A stretch of 64,000 bases of DNA from Polynucleobacter sp. JS-JIR-5-A7. Its GTDB lineage: Bacteria; Pseudomonadota; Gammaproteobacteria; Burkholderiales; Burkholderiaceae. The stretch lies in contig NZ_CP061308.1 in the NCBI RefSeq assembly GCF_018687935.1, positions 2,096,416-2,160,415 of the forward strand, written 5' to 3'. The translations under genes were made by a program, and so were the position numbers. Under the pieces are notes generated by a model, which ran no database searches, was not told the origin of the DNA, and was given only the letters and a program-made list of their open reading frames with translations. Shown here one piece after another: positions 17,342 through 26,043 of this stretch. The number at the start of each line of letters is the position of its first letter. Within the stretch, counting starts at the first letter, position 1.

Positions 17342-17695
17342 TTAACCACTCTTTAGAGCTTTTTCTAGACAGGCAGATAAATGCTCATAATGCTTAATCG
17401 CTTTTGTCGTAGGAATCACAAATTTTTTGCGCCCATCAGTCTTATCTTCATTGAGCTTTACATAACCCATGGCGACTAAATTCTTAATACGTCCGTGGAG
17501 CGTCGCTTGTGAGCCTAGCTCACTTAAGGAAATTAAATCGCCCACCAAAAGCTCCTTGCCTTGAGTGGCAGCCAAGGTAATCTTGTTCAGAAGTTGCTCT
17601 TCGGTTGCGTCTAGTTTCTTGCCTGGATTCATATGATCAAGGCCATCTAAGCAATTTAAAAAACGAATATAGGCTGAAGGGTTAATAGCTTTCAT
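17342..17695 (-). CDS. Winged-helix DNA-binding protein (MarR/PadR-like)
   Basis: 117 residues. LLVGDLISLSELGSQATLHGRI looks like a helix-turn-helix, followed by a wing with DKTDGRKKFVIPT and a C-terminal helix. Probably a small transcription regulator. It is divergent from the membrane protein gene at 17765 with 69 bases between, so it may control that gene. Confidence 0.7.
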   Translation of the reverse strand: MKAINPSAYIRFLNCLDGLDHMNPGKKLDATEEQLLNKITLAATQGKELLVGDLISLSELGSQATLHGRIKNLVAMGYVKLNEDKTDGRKKFVIPTTKAIKHYEHLSACLEKALKSG

Positions 17696-17764
17696 AATCT
17701 CAATTCTACCCCCCGAAGGGTAAACACCACTATGCTATGCACCAATTAAATTCATAATCATTTA

Positions 17765-18337
17765 ATGCCTATTTTCAAGGCTTCTAGCCAATTTCTCTTC
17801 GAAATCATCCTTAGCGCCGCTCCGTATATGGCATTCTTTTATTTCAATCAAGCCATCACGGCACCACTTGAAGATGCCAGGGGGGTTAATTGGATTTTTC
17901 TCCCTGCAGGCATTCGTATTTTTATCACTCTAATATTAGATTACTCTGGCGCTATTGGCCTAGCCATTGCTTCACTCTTAATTAACTACATTGGTTTTTA
18001 TGAATACGGTATAACTTCTACAGTTGGTATTGCGATTATTTGCGGAGTAGCGCCACTACTAGGTAGGCACTTTGTCATTCACAACCTCAAAGTTCAGCCC
18101 GATCTTAGTAACATTTCATTAAGACAGCTCTTGGTGATAATCATTGCATATTCATTCCTGAGTTCAGGCCTACATCAACTTTGGTTTGTGATAATGGGTC
18201 TAGATTCTGGCAGTTGGAATCATTTCATTGCCATGTTCTGCGGAGATATTGCAGGCTCAATATTGTTTGTGGCCGTTATTAAATATGGGATTGACTTAGT
18301 TAAGGGAAGGCTAGGCAGAGATAACTTGATTGAGTAG
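17765..18337 (+). CDS. Multi-pass membrane protein, MASE1-like
   Basis: 190 residues with five to six hydrophobic helices. The segment WIFLPAGIRIFITLILDYSG resembles the start of MASE1 sensor domains, but there is no output domain. Function unknown. Paired with the divergent winged-helix gene. Confidence 0.6.
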   Translation: MPIFKASSQFLFEIILSAAPYMAFFYFNQAITAPLEDARGVNWIFLPAGIRIFITLILDYSGAIGLAIASLLINYIGFYEYGITSTVGIAIICGVAPLLGRHFVIHNLKVQPDLSNISLRQLLVIIIAYSFLSSGLHQLWFVIMGLDSGSWNHFIAMFCGDIAGSILFVAVIKYGIDLVKGRLGRDNLIE

Positions 18338-18392
18338 CGCCCTTTTAAAGAACGCTTCATGCTGGAGATAATCTAAGATTTCTGACTAAGTC

Positions 18393-18800
18393 TTATTTGG
18401 TAGGGGCCGAAGTTGGCTTACCTTTTTCCAAGATCACGGTTGCCAATAATTTGGTGATTCCTTTAGCCGTATTCTTTGCAGCATGCACTTTACCGCCTTC
18501 AATAATAAAACCATCGCCTTCTTTCAAAGAGGCCATCGGTTTTCCTTCAACCATTAAATCTACAGAACCCTCTAATATATAGCCCACTAATTCGCCAGGA
18601 TGGGTATGAGGAACTTCAGCGGCGCCAGCTGGAAACTCAACAATCTGCAAAGTGGCCTCTCTTCCGGTGCTACCCACATCCGATTTTTGAAGTACCGTAC
18701 GTTTTGGTCGCAACTCGTCAGTCTGCGTCTGCGCGAACGCAAAGTGGGCCATAAAAAAACTGATCGACAAACCCAGCCCAAGCCATTTTGCTAGTTTCAT
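18393..18800 (-). CDS. Exported cupin-domain protein
   Basis: 135 residues with a signal peptide (to AFAQ) and one cupin barrel. Cupin motif 1 is VPHTHPGELVGYILEGSV and motif 2 is GDGFIIEGGKVHAAKN, giving His ligands for one metal ion. Single-domain periplasmic cupins of this kind have varied roles; none is assigned. Confidence 0.85.
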   Translation of the reverse strand: MKLAKWLGLGLSISFFMAHFAFAQTQTDELRPKRTVLQKSDVGSTGREATLQIVEFPAGAAEVPHTHPGELVGYILEGSVDLMVEGKPMASLKEGDGFIIEGGKVHAAKNTAKGITKLLATVILEKGKPTSAPTK

Positions 18801-18886
18801 TTTCGGTCCCTATTAAATTGATGTAAATATCGTATCGTAAACTGATTCTATGTGAGGATATATGAGACTACTAGGCCCTAGAATAG

Positions 18887-19276
18887 CTAATCTTTGGGGG
18901 CGTATTGCATCTCACCATTACCAAATGACCAGTTTTCTTTATTCACCTCAATCAAATTGATGACAATGTCTTGAGGTCTAACTTTAAGTCTTTCAACCAA
19001 GCCTTCACATATGGCTTTGTAGAACTTTTTTTTCAGCTCAGTAGTTCTACCCTCATTTAAAGTCACCTGAATAAAGATAATATCTTCAGAATACTCAATG
19101 CCTAGATAACTTTTAGGTACGACTAGCTCCTGACTTTCGTGCTTAGTAATAACTTGAAACTTATCATCTTTAGGCACATTAATATGCGCCGTCATCACTT
19201 GATAAACAATTTCGCCTACTTGTTGGGCAAAACCTTCTGGATGTTTTTTACTTAAATCGATTCTGACAAATGGCAT
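18887..19276 (-). CDS. Tautomerase-superfamily protein
   Basis: 129 residues starting MPFVRIDL, with Pro2 as the expected catalytic base. Length suggests the duplicated beta-alpha-beta form found in longer tautomerases. Followed 19 bases upstream by the glutathione transferase gene, probably one operon. The substrate is unknown. Confidence 0.8.
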   Translation of the reverse strand: MPFVRIDLSKKHPEGFAQQVGEIVYQVMTAHINVPKDDKFQVITKHESQELVVPKSYLGIEYSEDIIFIQVTLNEGRTTELKKKFYKAICEGLVERLKVRPQDIVINLIEVNKENWSFGNGEMQYAPKD

Positions 19277-19295
19277 CTAAATATCTCCTTGGGTT

Positions 19296-19979
19296 TTATT
19301 TCTTGAGCCGCTCATTACTTGGAAAAAGATTCTTTCTGGACTCTTCATCAACCTCTGTCTTGAAAGTGAATTTAGTCTTAATAGCTTCAACAGCCTGAGC
19401 ACTTGGCTTGGCATTGATTTCATCTAACAATCGCTTCACACTAGGCAACTTTTCCCAGGCACCTTCACCCAATACAAACGGAATCACTCTGGCCCAACCC
19501 CAAACAGACATGTCCACAATGCTGTAGTCACTGAGCATATAAGGCTGTTTAGCTAGATGCTCTTCAATTAATAACCAGTGACGCCATGCCTCAAAATCAT
19601 AGCGATTGACCGCATATTCTTTTGGCTCTGGAGCAAAGTGTTTGAAATGAACAGCTTGCCCACAATACGGTCCAATACCGGTAGCAACAAACATAAGCCA
19701 TGAATAGAGCTCAGCATGTGCTTGCGGCGTATTTGTTGGCATGAACTTGCCAATCTTCTCGCCCAAGTAAAGCATGATGGCATTGCTATCAAACACCTTA
19801 ATGTCGCCATCAACTAAAGCAGGCGTCTTTCCATTGGGATTGATTGCTCTAAACTCTGGTTTGTGTTGATCGCCCTTACGGGTATCAGTCACAATGATTT
19901 CGTAAGGCGTATTGGTCTCTTCTAAATACAGGGCTACTTTCGCTGGATTGGGTGATGGGTGATAGTAGAGCTTAAGCAT
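19296..19979 (-). CDS. Glutathione S-transferase
   Basis: 227 residues. The N-terminal thioredoxin-like domain reads LYYHPSPNPAKVALYLEE and NPNGKTPALVDGD, with SNAIMLYLGE binding glutathione. The C-terminal helical domain carries YSIVDMSVWGWAR. A cytoplasmic conjugating or isomerising enzyme. Confidence 0.9.
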   Translation of the reverse strand: MLKLYYHPSPNPAKVALYLEETNTPYEIIVTDTRKGDQHKPEFRAINPNGKTPALVDGDIKVFDSNAIMLYLGEKIGKFMPTNTPQAHAELYSWLMFVATGIGPYCGQAVHFKHFAPEPKEYAVNRYDFEAWRHWLLIEEHLAKQPYMLSDYSIVDMSVWGWARVIPFVLGEGAWEKLPSVKRLLDEINAKPSAQAVEAIKTKFTFKTEVDEESRKNLFPSNERLKK

Positions 19980-20024
19980 TTTTTATTCCTAGAAGTCAGT
20001 CTCTTTTAATAATACCCACAAATG

Positions 20025-20080
20025 AAAAACCACCCGAAGGTGGTCTTTGTGTTTCTTGGTGGCTTGAGGTGGAATCGATC
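20025..20080 (-). repeat. Decayed tRNA-Phe att-like unit 3
   Basis: Hairpin AAAACCACCCGAAGGTGGT (20026-20044), almost identical to the terminator of the real tRNA-Phe gene, is followed by TTCTTGGTGGCTTGAGGTGG and AATCGATC. The unit lies just past the stop of the DUF6803-like gene. Confidence 0.6.
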
Positions 20081-20109
20081 GGGGCTGAGGATGCCTGATC
20101 CTTAAGGCA

Positions 20110-20715
20110 TTAGTGATTATGGCCCTTATTATTCATTGGCATCTGACCGTCGATCATTTTCTGATGTTGTTTCATCATGTCGCCATGCCCATCAGGATGG
20201 CAAAACTCATGATCCGAGTTACCACCCATTTGATGAGGATTAGCGCCTTTGTATCCTAGAATACTTGGATCAAGCATGCCGGCGATCATGGCAATGTGTC
20301 CAAATACCAAGAACAAGGCGACACATATCGCATGAATTTTTAGCTTGCCCATTTGGTCTAGCGTTCGATTTACTAAACCCAACTCTTGTAGGGCAATCCA
20401 GATCAGCGGCAATCCTGCGATGACATAAGTGCTAACAGCGATTACATCAATCACTGTTCTCCACTCGCCTGCCTGTGTAACAGGAATAATGGCATTAGTC
20501 ACAATGTAGTAAATGATCCCAACAAAGTAAACGCCTACAGCAATTCCAGAAAAGCGATTGAGGTAATAAACAGCACCATCGAACTTGCGAGTAAAGAGTA
20601 GATATAGCTCAGTGATAGCTAAAGTCTCTGCCAAGATGATTGGGATGGCCATAAAAATAATTAAATTCCAGGGCTGATTAACAGCCAATAACTCCATGTA
20701 GTGAGTCATGTTCAT
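20110..20715 (-). CDS. DUF6803-like membrane protein with His/Met-rich tail
   Basis: 201 residues, about five helices, then a soluble tail full of His, Met and Asp (HQMGGNSDHEFCHPDGHGD and on), typical of metal binding. I use the ATG at 20715 because GGAGAAATCTT precedes it. Its neighbour encodes a small exported His/Cys protein, so a copper or other metal role for the pair is likely but inferred. Confidence 0.68.
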   Translation of the reverse strand: MNMTHYMELLAVNQPWNLIIFMAIPIILAETLAITELYLLFTRKFDGAVYYLNRFSGIAVGVYFVGIIYYIVTNAIIPVTQAGEWRTVIDVIAVSTYVIAGLPLIWIALQELGLVNRTLDQMGKLKIHAICVALFLVFGHIAMIAGMLDPSILGYKGANPHQMGGNSDHEFCHPDGHGDMMKQHQKMIDGQMPMNNKGHNH

Positions 20716-20772
20716 AAGATTTCTCCAATAGATTACGGTGGCTGGATGCCACAAAAATTAGTTAATGCGTAG

Positions 20773-21105
20773 TTAACTAATTAATCTTGGAGGTTTGAAT
20801 ATATGACTTGGAACTGCCTCAACAATGAGTTGGAGCACTTGAGAAACAAAGTGATTTGAGAAATCTGGCTGGATATATTGGCTAGTAGATAAGTTTGCTA
20901 TTACGCCCAAACAGCATTGATGCTGTGCTTGATGATTTGTTGATTGCGAGTTCTCAACATTCACATCTCTTTTTGTATGGCAATCATGCTGAACTACATG
21001 CCCAGAATGAGCTTGTGATTTAGAGTCAGCAGATAAGGGCATGCTAGCCGCGTGAATCAAGCTGGCAAATAGACTAAAGCAAAGGCTGATACATATCCTT
21101 CTCAT
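20773..21105 (-). CDS. Small exported His/Cys-rich protein (CopL-like)
   Basis: 110 residues with a signal peptide (to HAAS). The mature part has HSGHVVQHDCH and HQAQHQCC, likely metal ligands, and ends in FKPPRLIS. The short F-[KR]-P-P-[KR] ending recurs in the proteins at 36434, 37973 and 41510 and resembles the R-P-P ending of CopL-type copper proteins. 57 bases upstream of the DUF6803-like gene. Confidence 0.6.
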   Translation of the reverse strand: MRRICISLCFSLFASLIHAASMPLSADSKSQAHSGHVVQHDCHTKRDVNVENSQSTNHQAQHQCCLGVIANLSTSQYIQPDFSNHFVSQVLQLIVEAVPSHIFKPPRLIS

Positions 21106-21128
21106 AATTCCATTCTACGCCCAACAAA

Positions 21129-21152
21129 TAAAAACCACCCGAAGGTAGTTTT
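21129..21152 (-). terminator. Hairpin of att-like unit 4
   Basis: AAAACCACCCGAAGGTAGTTTT, the same hairpin as downstream of the real tRNA-Phe with one mismatch. It belongs to the att copy at 21161. Confidence 0.55.
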
Positions 21153-21160
21153 AGTGAATC

Positions 21161-21207
21161 TTGGTGGCCCGGGGCGGAATCGAACCACCGACACAAGGAT
21201 TTTCAAT
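21161..21207 (-). repeat. Attachment-site copy of tRNA-Phe 3' end (47 bp exact)
   Basis: Identical over 47 bases to 44451-44497, which covers the 3' CCA end, T arm, variable loop and part of the anticodon arm of tRNA-Phe. The next copy to the right is at 25084-25128. The stretch between is a 3.9-kb islet bearing its own (broken) tyrosine integrase, the classic structure of tRNA-targeted integration. Confidence 0.85.
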
Positions 21208-21301
21208 TCTTTTTACAGGATTAATACTGACTCTTGATATTTCCCTTTTGAGCCAATTGTGGAAACATTTCGGCTGCCAACTCCAGAACAATCTTGATGC
21301 C

Positions 21302-21811
21302 TTATTTTGGAATAATTGGACTATTTGGATCTTTTGGCATCGAAGGAGCTGGGTAACCCGCAGCATGGGAAAACTTAACAATGCCTGGAATCATTTCCTT
21401 AGCCAATCCTGAATATACTGGCAGCAGATTATTCAAATCCGGCGCCTTATATTCTGAAACTGGTCGCGCGACTGGGGTAGGCCATGTACTTGGATCGCAA
21501 GGGGTTGTCCGTATGAAGCAAGGCTCATGCGTTCTCACACTGGCATCACAGGCAGTAAATGGTTTGCCAAGATTCTATGCTTTACGCAAACTCGCAATCA
21601 TAGAGGTATCACGGAATTCTTTAGCGAATACTGTCTTCCCAGGAATCCATGACAAAATCATTACCACAAGAACAAGATAGCCAGATCTGCGGAAATCAAA
21701 TCTTTGTTGGCCTTTTGGCACTGATGGATCTGGAGCAGGAACCAATGGAGGTGGCACGCGATCATAAGTTCCACCCGGCTCATCCCAACCAAGAAAAAAG
21801 TGTTGAGCACA
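21302..21811 (-). pseudogene. Unknown membrane/Cys-rich protein gene split by an in-frame TAG
   Basis: On the minus strand one frame runs from about 21811 to 21302 with a single TAG at 21575-21577. The first part has DEPGGTYDRV, PPPLVPAPDPSVP and one membrane helix (YLVLVVMILSWIP). The second has NLGKPFTACDASVRTHEPCF and more Cys and Pro. The parts read as one protein. No clear start exists, since the upstream frame is closed by a TAA at 21812 and a T6 run lies near the 5' end. Function unknown. Confidence 0.5.
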
Positions 21812-21976
21812 TTAGACCCTGCCCGTGTTGTTGACTCGTTTAAGACGAGCGAACAGTTCTTTTAGTCTTTTAATCTTCGCTTTTTCAGTTGTAGGTAGTT
21901 TAAATAGAGCGGTAGCATCTTGAACTTGCTTTGCTGGCTGTAATTTCTTTTTGATTTCTTCTAATGTAGATGACAT
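21812..21976 (-). CDS. Small hypothetical protein of the islet
   Basis: 54 residues (MSSTLEEIKKKLQPAKQV start), helical and rich in Lys and Glu, with ATLFKLP-like text then KAKIKRLKELFARLKRV. It sits between the CMAH-like gene and the TAG-split gene, in the same frame as the latter. No strong ribosome site. Might be part of the islet's mobility or regulation; unproven. Confidence 0.45.
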   Translation of the reverse strand: MSSTLEEIKKKLQPAKQVQDATALFKLPTTEKAKIKRLKELFARLKRVNNTGRV

Positions 21977-22014
21977 TTACGAAAAATCAGTTAAAGTTCG
22001 CACATATATTATGC

Positions 22015-23718
22015 TTAAAGCTTTGCTACTAGTGCGTGCCCTCCAATAATCTCTCTATTTGTAAAATGATCCCAAAACTTAAAGTTATATACATTAGGAT
22101 CTCTAAACATCTTAATTTGAAATCCAATAGACAAGTCTTCCAGCGGCAAACCCTGCTCAAAAACCCCTTGAAGACTACCCTGTCTAACTCTCAGGAGTTC
22201 AATATTATTTCTAGTATGCTTCCTCAACATATCAATAACCTGAGAATCTAATTTTTTATCAATATCAATAATTGAAGACCCTCTGCCTTCTTGTGAAAAA
22301 TTTACAACTAAAGCTGTATTTTCAAAATTTGAAAAGTCATCATTAGAGGGAATTATTACTATTGTTAACTTATCAAAAAAAGAAGCACTAAGAAATTTTT
22401 CACCAAGAATAAGTAATTTTTTAGAAATAAAACCTTCCGCATCTGAAGAAAATTTTGTAATTTCTTCTTTTACGTATTCTTCATCAAGAAAGTAAAGTGG
22501 GGACTCATATTGCTCTAACTTATTTAAATCTTTTCCAAAAATATTTAAACGTGAAGTTTCTATTGGGTTAATTCCAATAACTTCAGGAAAGGTAGCCTCT
22601 ACATATTGTATAAGGTCATCTGGAGAGTTTTTGATATTAATTCTTTTTACATCTAAATCTCTATTTATTTCTGTAAAGTATCCGGCGTATGGGATAACGA
22701 ATTTTGGCATAGTTGCCGCCACTAATTTTTTTACGTAATGTGTAAGTACCGAATTTCTGTTTGCGTTTGCTATTTCAATTTTTTTCTGTAAATCAAAATT
22801 TTCAATCCGAGAAGGAAAAGCGCTCGCCCCACCTGCAAAGAGAGTAAAAAGCATATCTACTTTTGGTAAAACCCAGTTGTTAGGCATATTTGTGTCTACC
22901 CCAAAAAAAATAACGTTTTCTTTAGTGTAGACAAGCAAAGAGCTGTCATCCCTATCATCGCCTGATTTAACAATAATTAGCTTTATACTTTCATCTTTAT
23001 TTATGGTCACCTCCTCAAGGAAATCAGCAATAATTAAGTTGTTATATCCTAATTTTCTTAAAATAGTTTCAACTGACTTTGATTCAAAGTTTGGCACTAA
23101 AAAACACTTGTCTTTTGATACGTATTTCTCAAGCGTAGGAATGTGTAGGTGATCTGAATGATTATGACTTATGTAGATTAAGTCGGCATTTACAAGTCTA
23201 TCTACTGCCTCAACACTTGGCGGATATAAGTGCCACCATCCTGTAGCAAAACAAGGTCCAATGTACCAAGGGTCTGTGATTATCGAAATGCTGCCAGCCA
23301 CTAAAGATACTGAGGCGTGAGCATTGAAATCAATTCTTATCTCACCACCATAAAGCATTTCACACGGCACTAAAGGAAAAGACTCATCTTCCTTTAGTAC
23401 ACATAGAATATTTTCTTTATCTACTACCTTTAGTTGTTTCTTTGGACAGGCGTTTTCATATACTCCTTCACTAAGCAATAGCGTCCATTTATGAATTGGG
23501 CAGGTTGCTGTTTTTTTACCTGGATCAAGCGATAAATTACCTCCGTTATGATCACAAATCCTATCATAAGCAACCCATTCGCCTTTGACCTTACCCAGAA
23601 AAAATTCAGCGTGCTCTGTAAAACTTTCCTCTTTTGGCTTTTTTATTTCATAGCTAATAATTTTTTTTGTATTTTTTAAAAAAACATTCTTCTGGATAGA
23701 AATAATATCTGGATTCAT
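22015..23718 (-). CDS. CMAH-like protein: Rieske [2Fe-2S] domain + metallo-beta-lactamase fold
   Basis: About 567 residues. The N-terminal Rieske domain has CDHNGG and CPIHKW as the Cys-x-His and Cys-x2-His cluster ligands. A UlaG/MBL-type domain follows with DPWYIGPCFATGWW, LIYISHNHSDHLH (HxHxDH) and LFAGGASAFPS. Domain order and these motifs match CMP-N-acetylneuraminate hydroxylase (CMAH), the enzyme that makes CMP-Neu5Gc in animals. The native substrate here is unknown. The gene is far more AT-rich than its neighbours, has no sugar genes beside it and is the main cargo of the 3.9-kb islet. The ATG at 23718 is preferred over a TTG at 23733. Confidence 0.82.
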   Translation of the reverse strand: MNPDIISIQKNVFLKNTKKIISYEIKKPKEESFTEHAEFFLGKVKGEWVAYDRICDHNGGNLSLDPGKKTATCPIHKWTLLLSEGVYENACPKKQLKVVDKENILCVLKEDESFPLVPCEMLYGGEIRIDFNAHASVSLVAGSISIITDPWYIGPCFATGWWHLYPPSVEAVDRLVNADLIYISHNHSDHLHIPTLEKYVSKDKCFLVPNFESKSVETILRKLGYNNLIIADFLEEVTINKDESIKLIIVKSGDDRDDSSLLVYTKENVIFFGVDTNMPNNWVLPKVDMLFTLFAGGASAFPSRIENFDLQKKIEIANANRNSVLTHYVKKLVAATMPKFVIPYAGYFTEINRDLDVKRINIKNSPDDLIQYVEATFPEVIGINPIETSRLNIFGKDLNKLEQYESPLYFLDEEYVKEEITKFSSDAEGFISKKLLILGEKFLSASFFDKLTIVIIPSNDDFSNFENTALVVNFSQEGRGSSIIDIDKKLDSQVIDMLRKHTRNNIELLRVRQGSLQGVFEQGLPLEDLSIGFQIKMFRDPNVYNFKFWDHFTNREIIGGHALVAKL

Positions 23719-23734
23719 CAAAAAAATTTCCAAG

Positions 23735-24958
23735 TTATGTCAATCTGTATGCTTCCATCGTCGCAGTGAGCTTACTGTAGTGTCGCTCAATCATTCCGGC
23801 ACTATTACCCATCTGCTTCGCAAGCGTGTGAATATCTATTCTATATTCTATAAGCTCCAATGTAGCATAAGTGTGTCGCAATGAGTACAAAGTGCGTGTC
23901 TGTCCTTCTGCGTCTTTTTCTAATCCGCTATCACGCATTAGCCGTCTAAAAGTTCCATTCAAACTCGGCGGTTGATAACCATTACTAAATGTAAAAAGTT
24001 TATGTGCTGTGCGTTCTTTAATAAATTGCTCAAACTCAATACCATTGTGCGATTGCTGTCTGTTGTGTAGTCGCTTTAATACATCTACAGCGCGATGCTT
24101 TGCTATCAACCATCTACCGCCCGTTTTACCATTCACCCATATGCGTAAGTAGCGTATGTCTTTGTCTGTGTGCCACTCAATGTGCTTCCAACTAATGCCT
24201 AATGCCTCTGTGCCGTGTCGCATTCCCGTTAGCAATAGCATCTCTACATAATCACGCAGTAGCGGACGCATCTCACGCTCTACAGCTAATCTCCCCTTCA
24301 TACTTCACTTCACCATATACACAAGCAGATGCTCTATCTCCTCCCTGCTAAATGCTGGGCGAGCGATACTCTTTAGTCCTCGTGTTGATAGCTTCGGTAT
24401 CGCAACACGCTCGCTAATCCAACCTCTACTGACAGCAACGCTACACAATCTACTCCACGCACTCGCAAGGTTATTCAGCGTGCTTGCTTTAGGCAACTTC
24501 GCCATCTGTCTATTTCGCCATAACTCAAACTCTACGATGTCGCTGTGCGTGAGCTCCTCTAACTGCTTGTCCGCAAAGTACGGAATGAAATACTTTTCTA
24601 TACAAGTTATATACGATTGATACACGCTCTTTCCTCTACCCAAGTCCATCTCTTTGCGTAGCTCATCTAATGTTGCGTCTGCGATGTGTGCGAAGTCGTG
24701 TGATATGTGTGCTAAACCCAGTCGCTGTCTAAAGCGTATCTCGTCGTACATCTCGCACGCAACACTATCGGCACTTTCAACACTCGCTTTGCGCGTGCTG
24801 ACTCTGTACCAACTGCCGTTGGCTAACTTAAAGCGACATTGATATAGCGGACTGCTACTGCGACGATACAAAACAACTTCGCTATCACGCAGATACAGAA
24901 TGTTGGGGTTAGATGTGTAGTGTGCTGTGAGTAGTCGTAGATACCTTGCGAGTGTCAT
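23735..24958 (-). pseudogene. Tyrosine integrase broken by a TGA codon
   Basis: Two pieces in one frame (24305-24958 and 23735-24301) align end to end with the intact integrase at 33884-35158. At 24305-24307 a TGA stands where the intact protein has Trp in FMEPWIKQGRL. Catalytic residues remain: Arg in TGMRHGTEAL, LRHTYATLEL and the Tyr in ERHYSKL. The gene points away from the att copy at 25084, the usual place for an integrase. The islet is therefore probably fixed unless the stop is read through. Confidence 0.85.
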
Positions 24959-25052
24959 TACACAAAGTTAAACAGCGTGTTGCTAAAGTGCGGAGAGCGT
25001 AGATTATTTTTACGCACGCAAAGAGCAAAAGTTTGTACAAGCACAAAAGAAA

Positions 25053-25078
25053 ACACCGCAGTCTTTCGACTACGGTGT
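25053..25078. terminator. Hairpin beside att copy 5
   Basis: ACACCGCAGTC / GACTACGGTGT stem (one mismatch) with a TTTC loop, in the place where the other att units carry their terminator hairpin, though the sequence is different. Confidence 0.4.
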
Positions 25079-25083
25079 ATATA

Positions 25084-25128
25084 TGGTGGCCCGGGGCGGA
25101 ATCGAACCACCGACACAAGGATTTTCAA
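25084..25128 (-). repeat. Attachment-site copy of tRNA-Phe 3' end (45 bp exact)
   Basis: Identical over 45 bases to the tRNA-Phe gene (44452-44496 region). It is the right border of the CMAH islet and the left border of the larger zone that ends at the tRNA gene itself, 19.4 kb away. Confidence 0.85.
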
Positions 25129-25291
25129 CTCTGTCCCCCAGACTAAACTCCCGCTAGATCTCAAAAGGTTCACCCCACCATAGGCAAACTTTGTGCACAA
25201 AACTTTCTTAGGTGTTTGTATGGGGTTGATTTGGTTGAGTTATTTTGACCCACGCAAGGATAGTAAGAGAGTTTGGTGGCGTAGCGAGGAT

Positions 25292-25365
25292 TTGACTGAC
25301 ACAGGGATAACGACTCCTTGTTGTGATTGGGGTACCCCGTGCATGAACTGTCCTTTTAAAGGACA
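25292..25365 (+). repeat. Composite repeat, left copy (ends in TGTCCTTTTAAAGGACA)
   Basis: GACTGACACAGGGAT at 25294-25308 and the palindrome TGTCCTTTTAAAGGACA at 25349-25365, seven bases before the stop of the aquaporin gene (copy 2). Same parts and order as at 27656, 38357 and 43618, but without a clear TGTCG palindrome and with a longer spacer. Confidence 0.65.
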
Positions 25366-25371
25366 TTGCCT

Positions 25372-26043
25372 CTATAAACCTCTTGTATAGCTCTTGTTAT
25401 CTTTTGGCTCAACTAGAGCAAGAATTCCAACAACCAATAATGCCGCAATGACCTCAGCCACAACAAATCCTAAAACATCATTAGGAGCAATGCCCACAAA
25501 GGTATTGGTTAAGCTCCTTGCTACTGCTACTGCTGGATTGCTAAAGAAGGTAGAGGAAGTAAACCAGTAGCCTGCTGTCACTGCCAAAGCAACTAACATT
25601 GGAACCTTATCTTTAGCCTCTTTATCTCCAATGTGTATTACTGAGAGCAATACGAGTGTTGATACAAGCTCACTCACCCAAATACCTAATCCTGTTCTGA
25701 CTTTGGTTGATTCTTGAATAATGGGCAAGCTGAACATTAAATGGGTGAGCCATATTCCAGCAATAGCGCCTGTGAACTGGCAAACCCAATAGCCCAACAT
25801 CTTTTTTAGATTGAGATGTCCTAACTTCCAAAACATCAATGTGACAACTGGATTAAAGTGGGCGCCAGAGATGGGTCCGAGCAAAACAATTAAAGCGTAG
25901 AGTCCTGCGCCTGTAGCAATGCTATTACCAAGTAAGGCAACTGCGGCGTTGCCTGCTCCCAATGATTCACCCATAAAGCCAGACCCCGCCACTATTGCTA
26001 ATAGCAGGGCTGTGCCCACAAACTCACTTACATAACTTTTCAT
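25372..26043 (-). CDS. Aquaporin-family channel of the arsenic operon (copy 2)
   Basis: 223-residue MIP channel nearly identical to copy 1 (12606-13247) over the first 200 residues, with the same NPV and NPA boxes. It has a different C-terminal tail ending KDNKSYTRGL. Starts within the stop of arsC copy 2 (ATGA). Likely arsenite exit channel. Confidence 0.88.
   Translation of the reverse strand: MKSYVSEFVGTALLLAIVAGSGFMGESLGAGNAAVALLGNSIATGAGLYALIVLLGPISGAHFNPVVTLMFWKLGHLNLKKMLGYWVCQFTGAIAGIWLTHLMFSLPIIQESTKVRTGLGIWVSELVSTLVLLSVIHIGDKEAKDKVPMLVALAVTAGYWFTSSTFFSNPAVAVARSLTNTFVGIAPNDVLGFVVAEVIAALLVVGILALVEPKDNKSYTRGL

Noticed and set aside
25193..25390. 65-residue frame with several Cys
   Set aside because: It runs through the att flank, the composite repeat and the palindrome, and overlaps the aquaporin stop. 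The Cys come from the repeat sequence.
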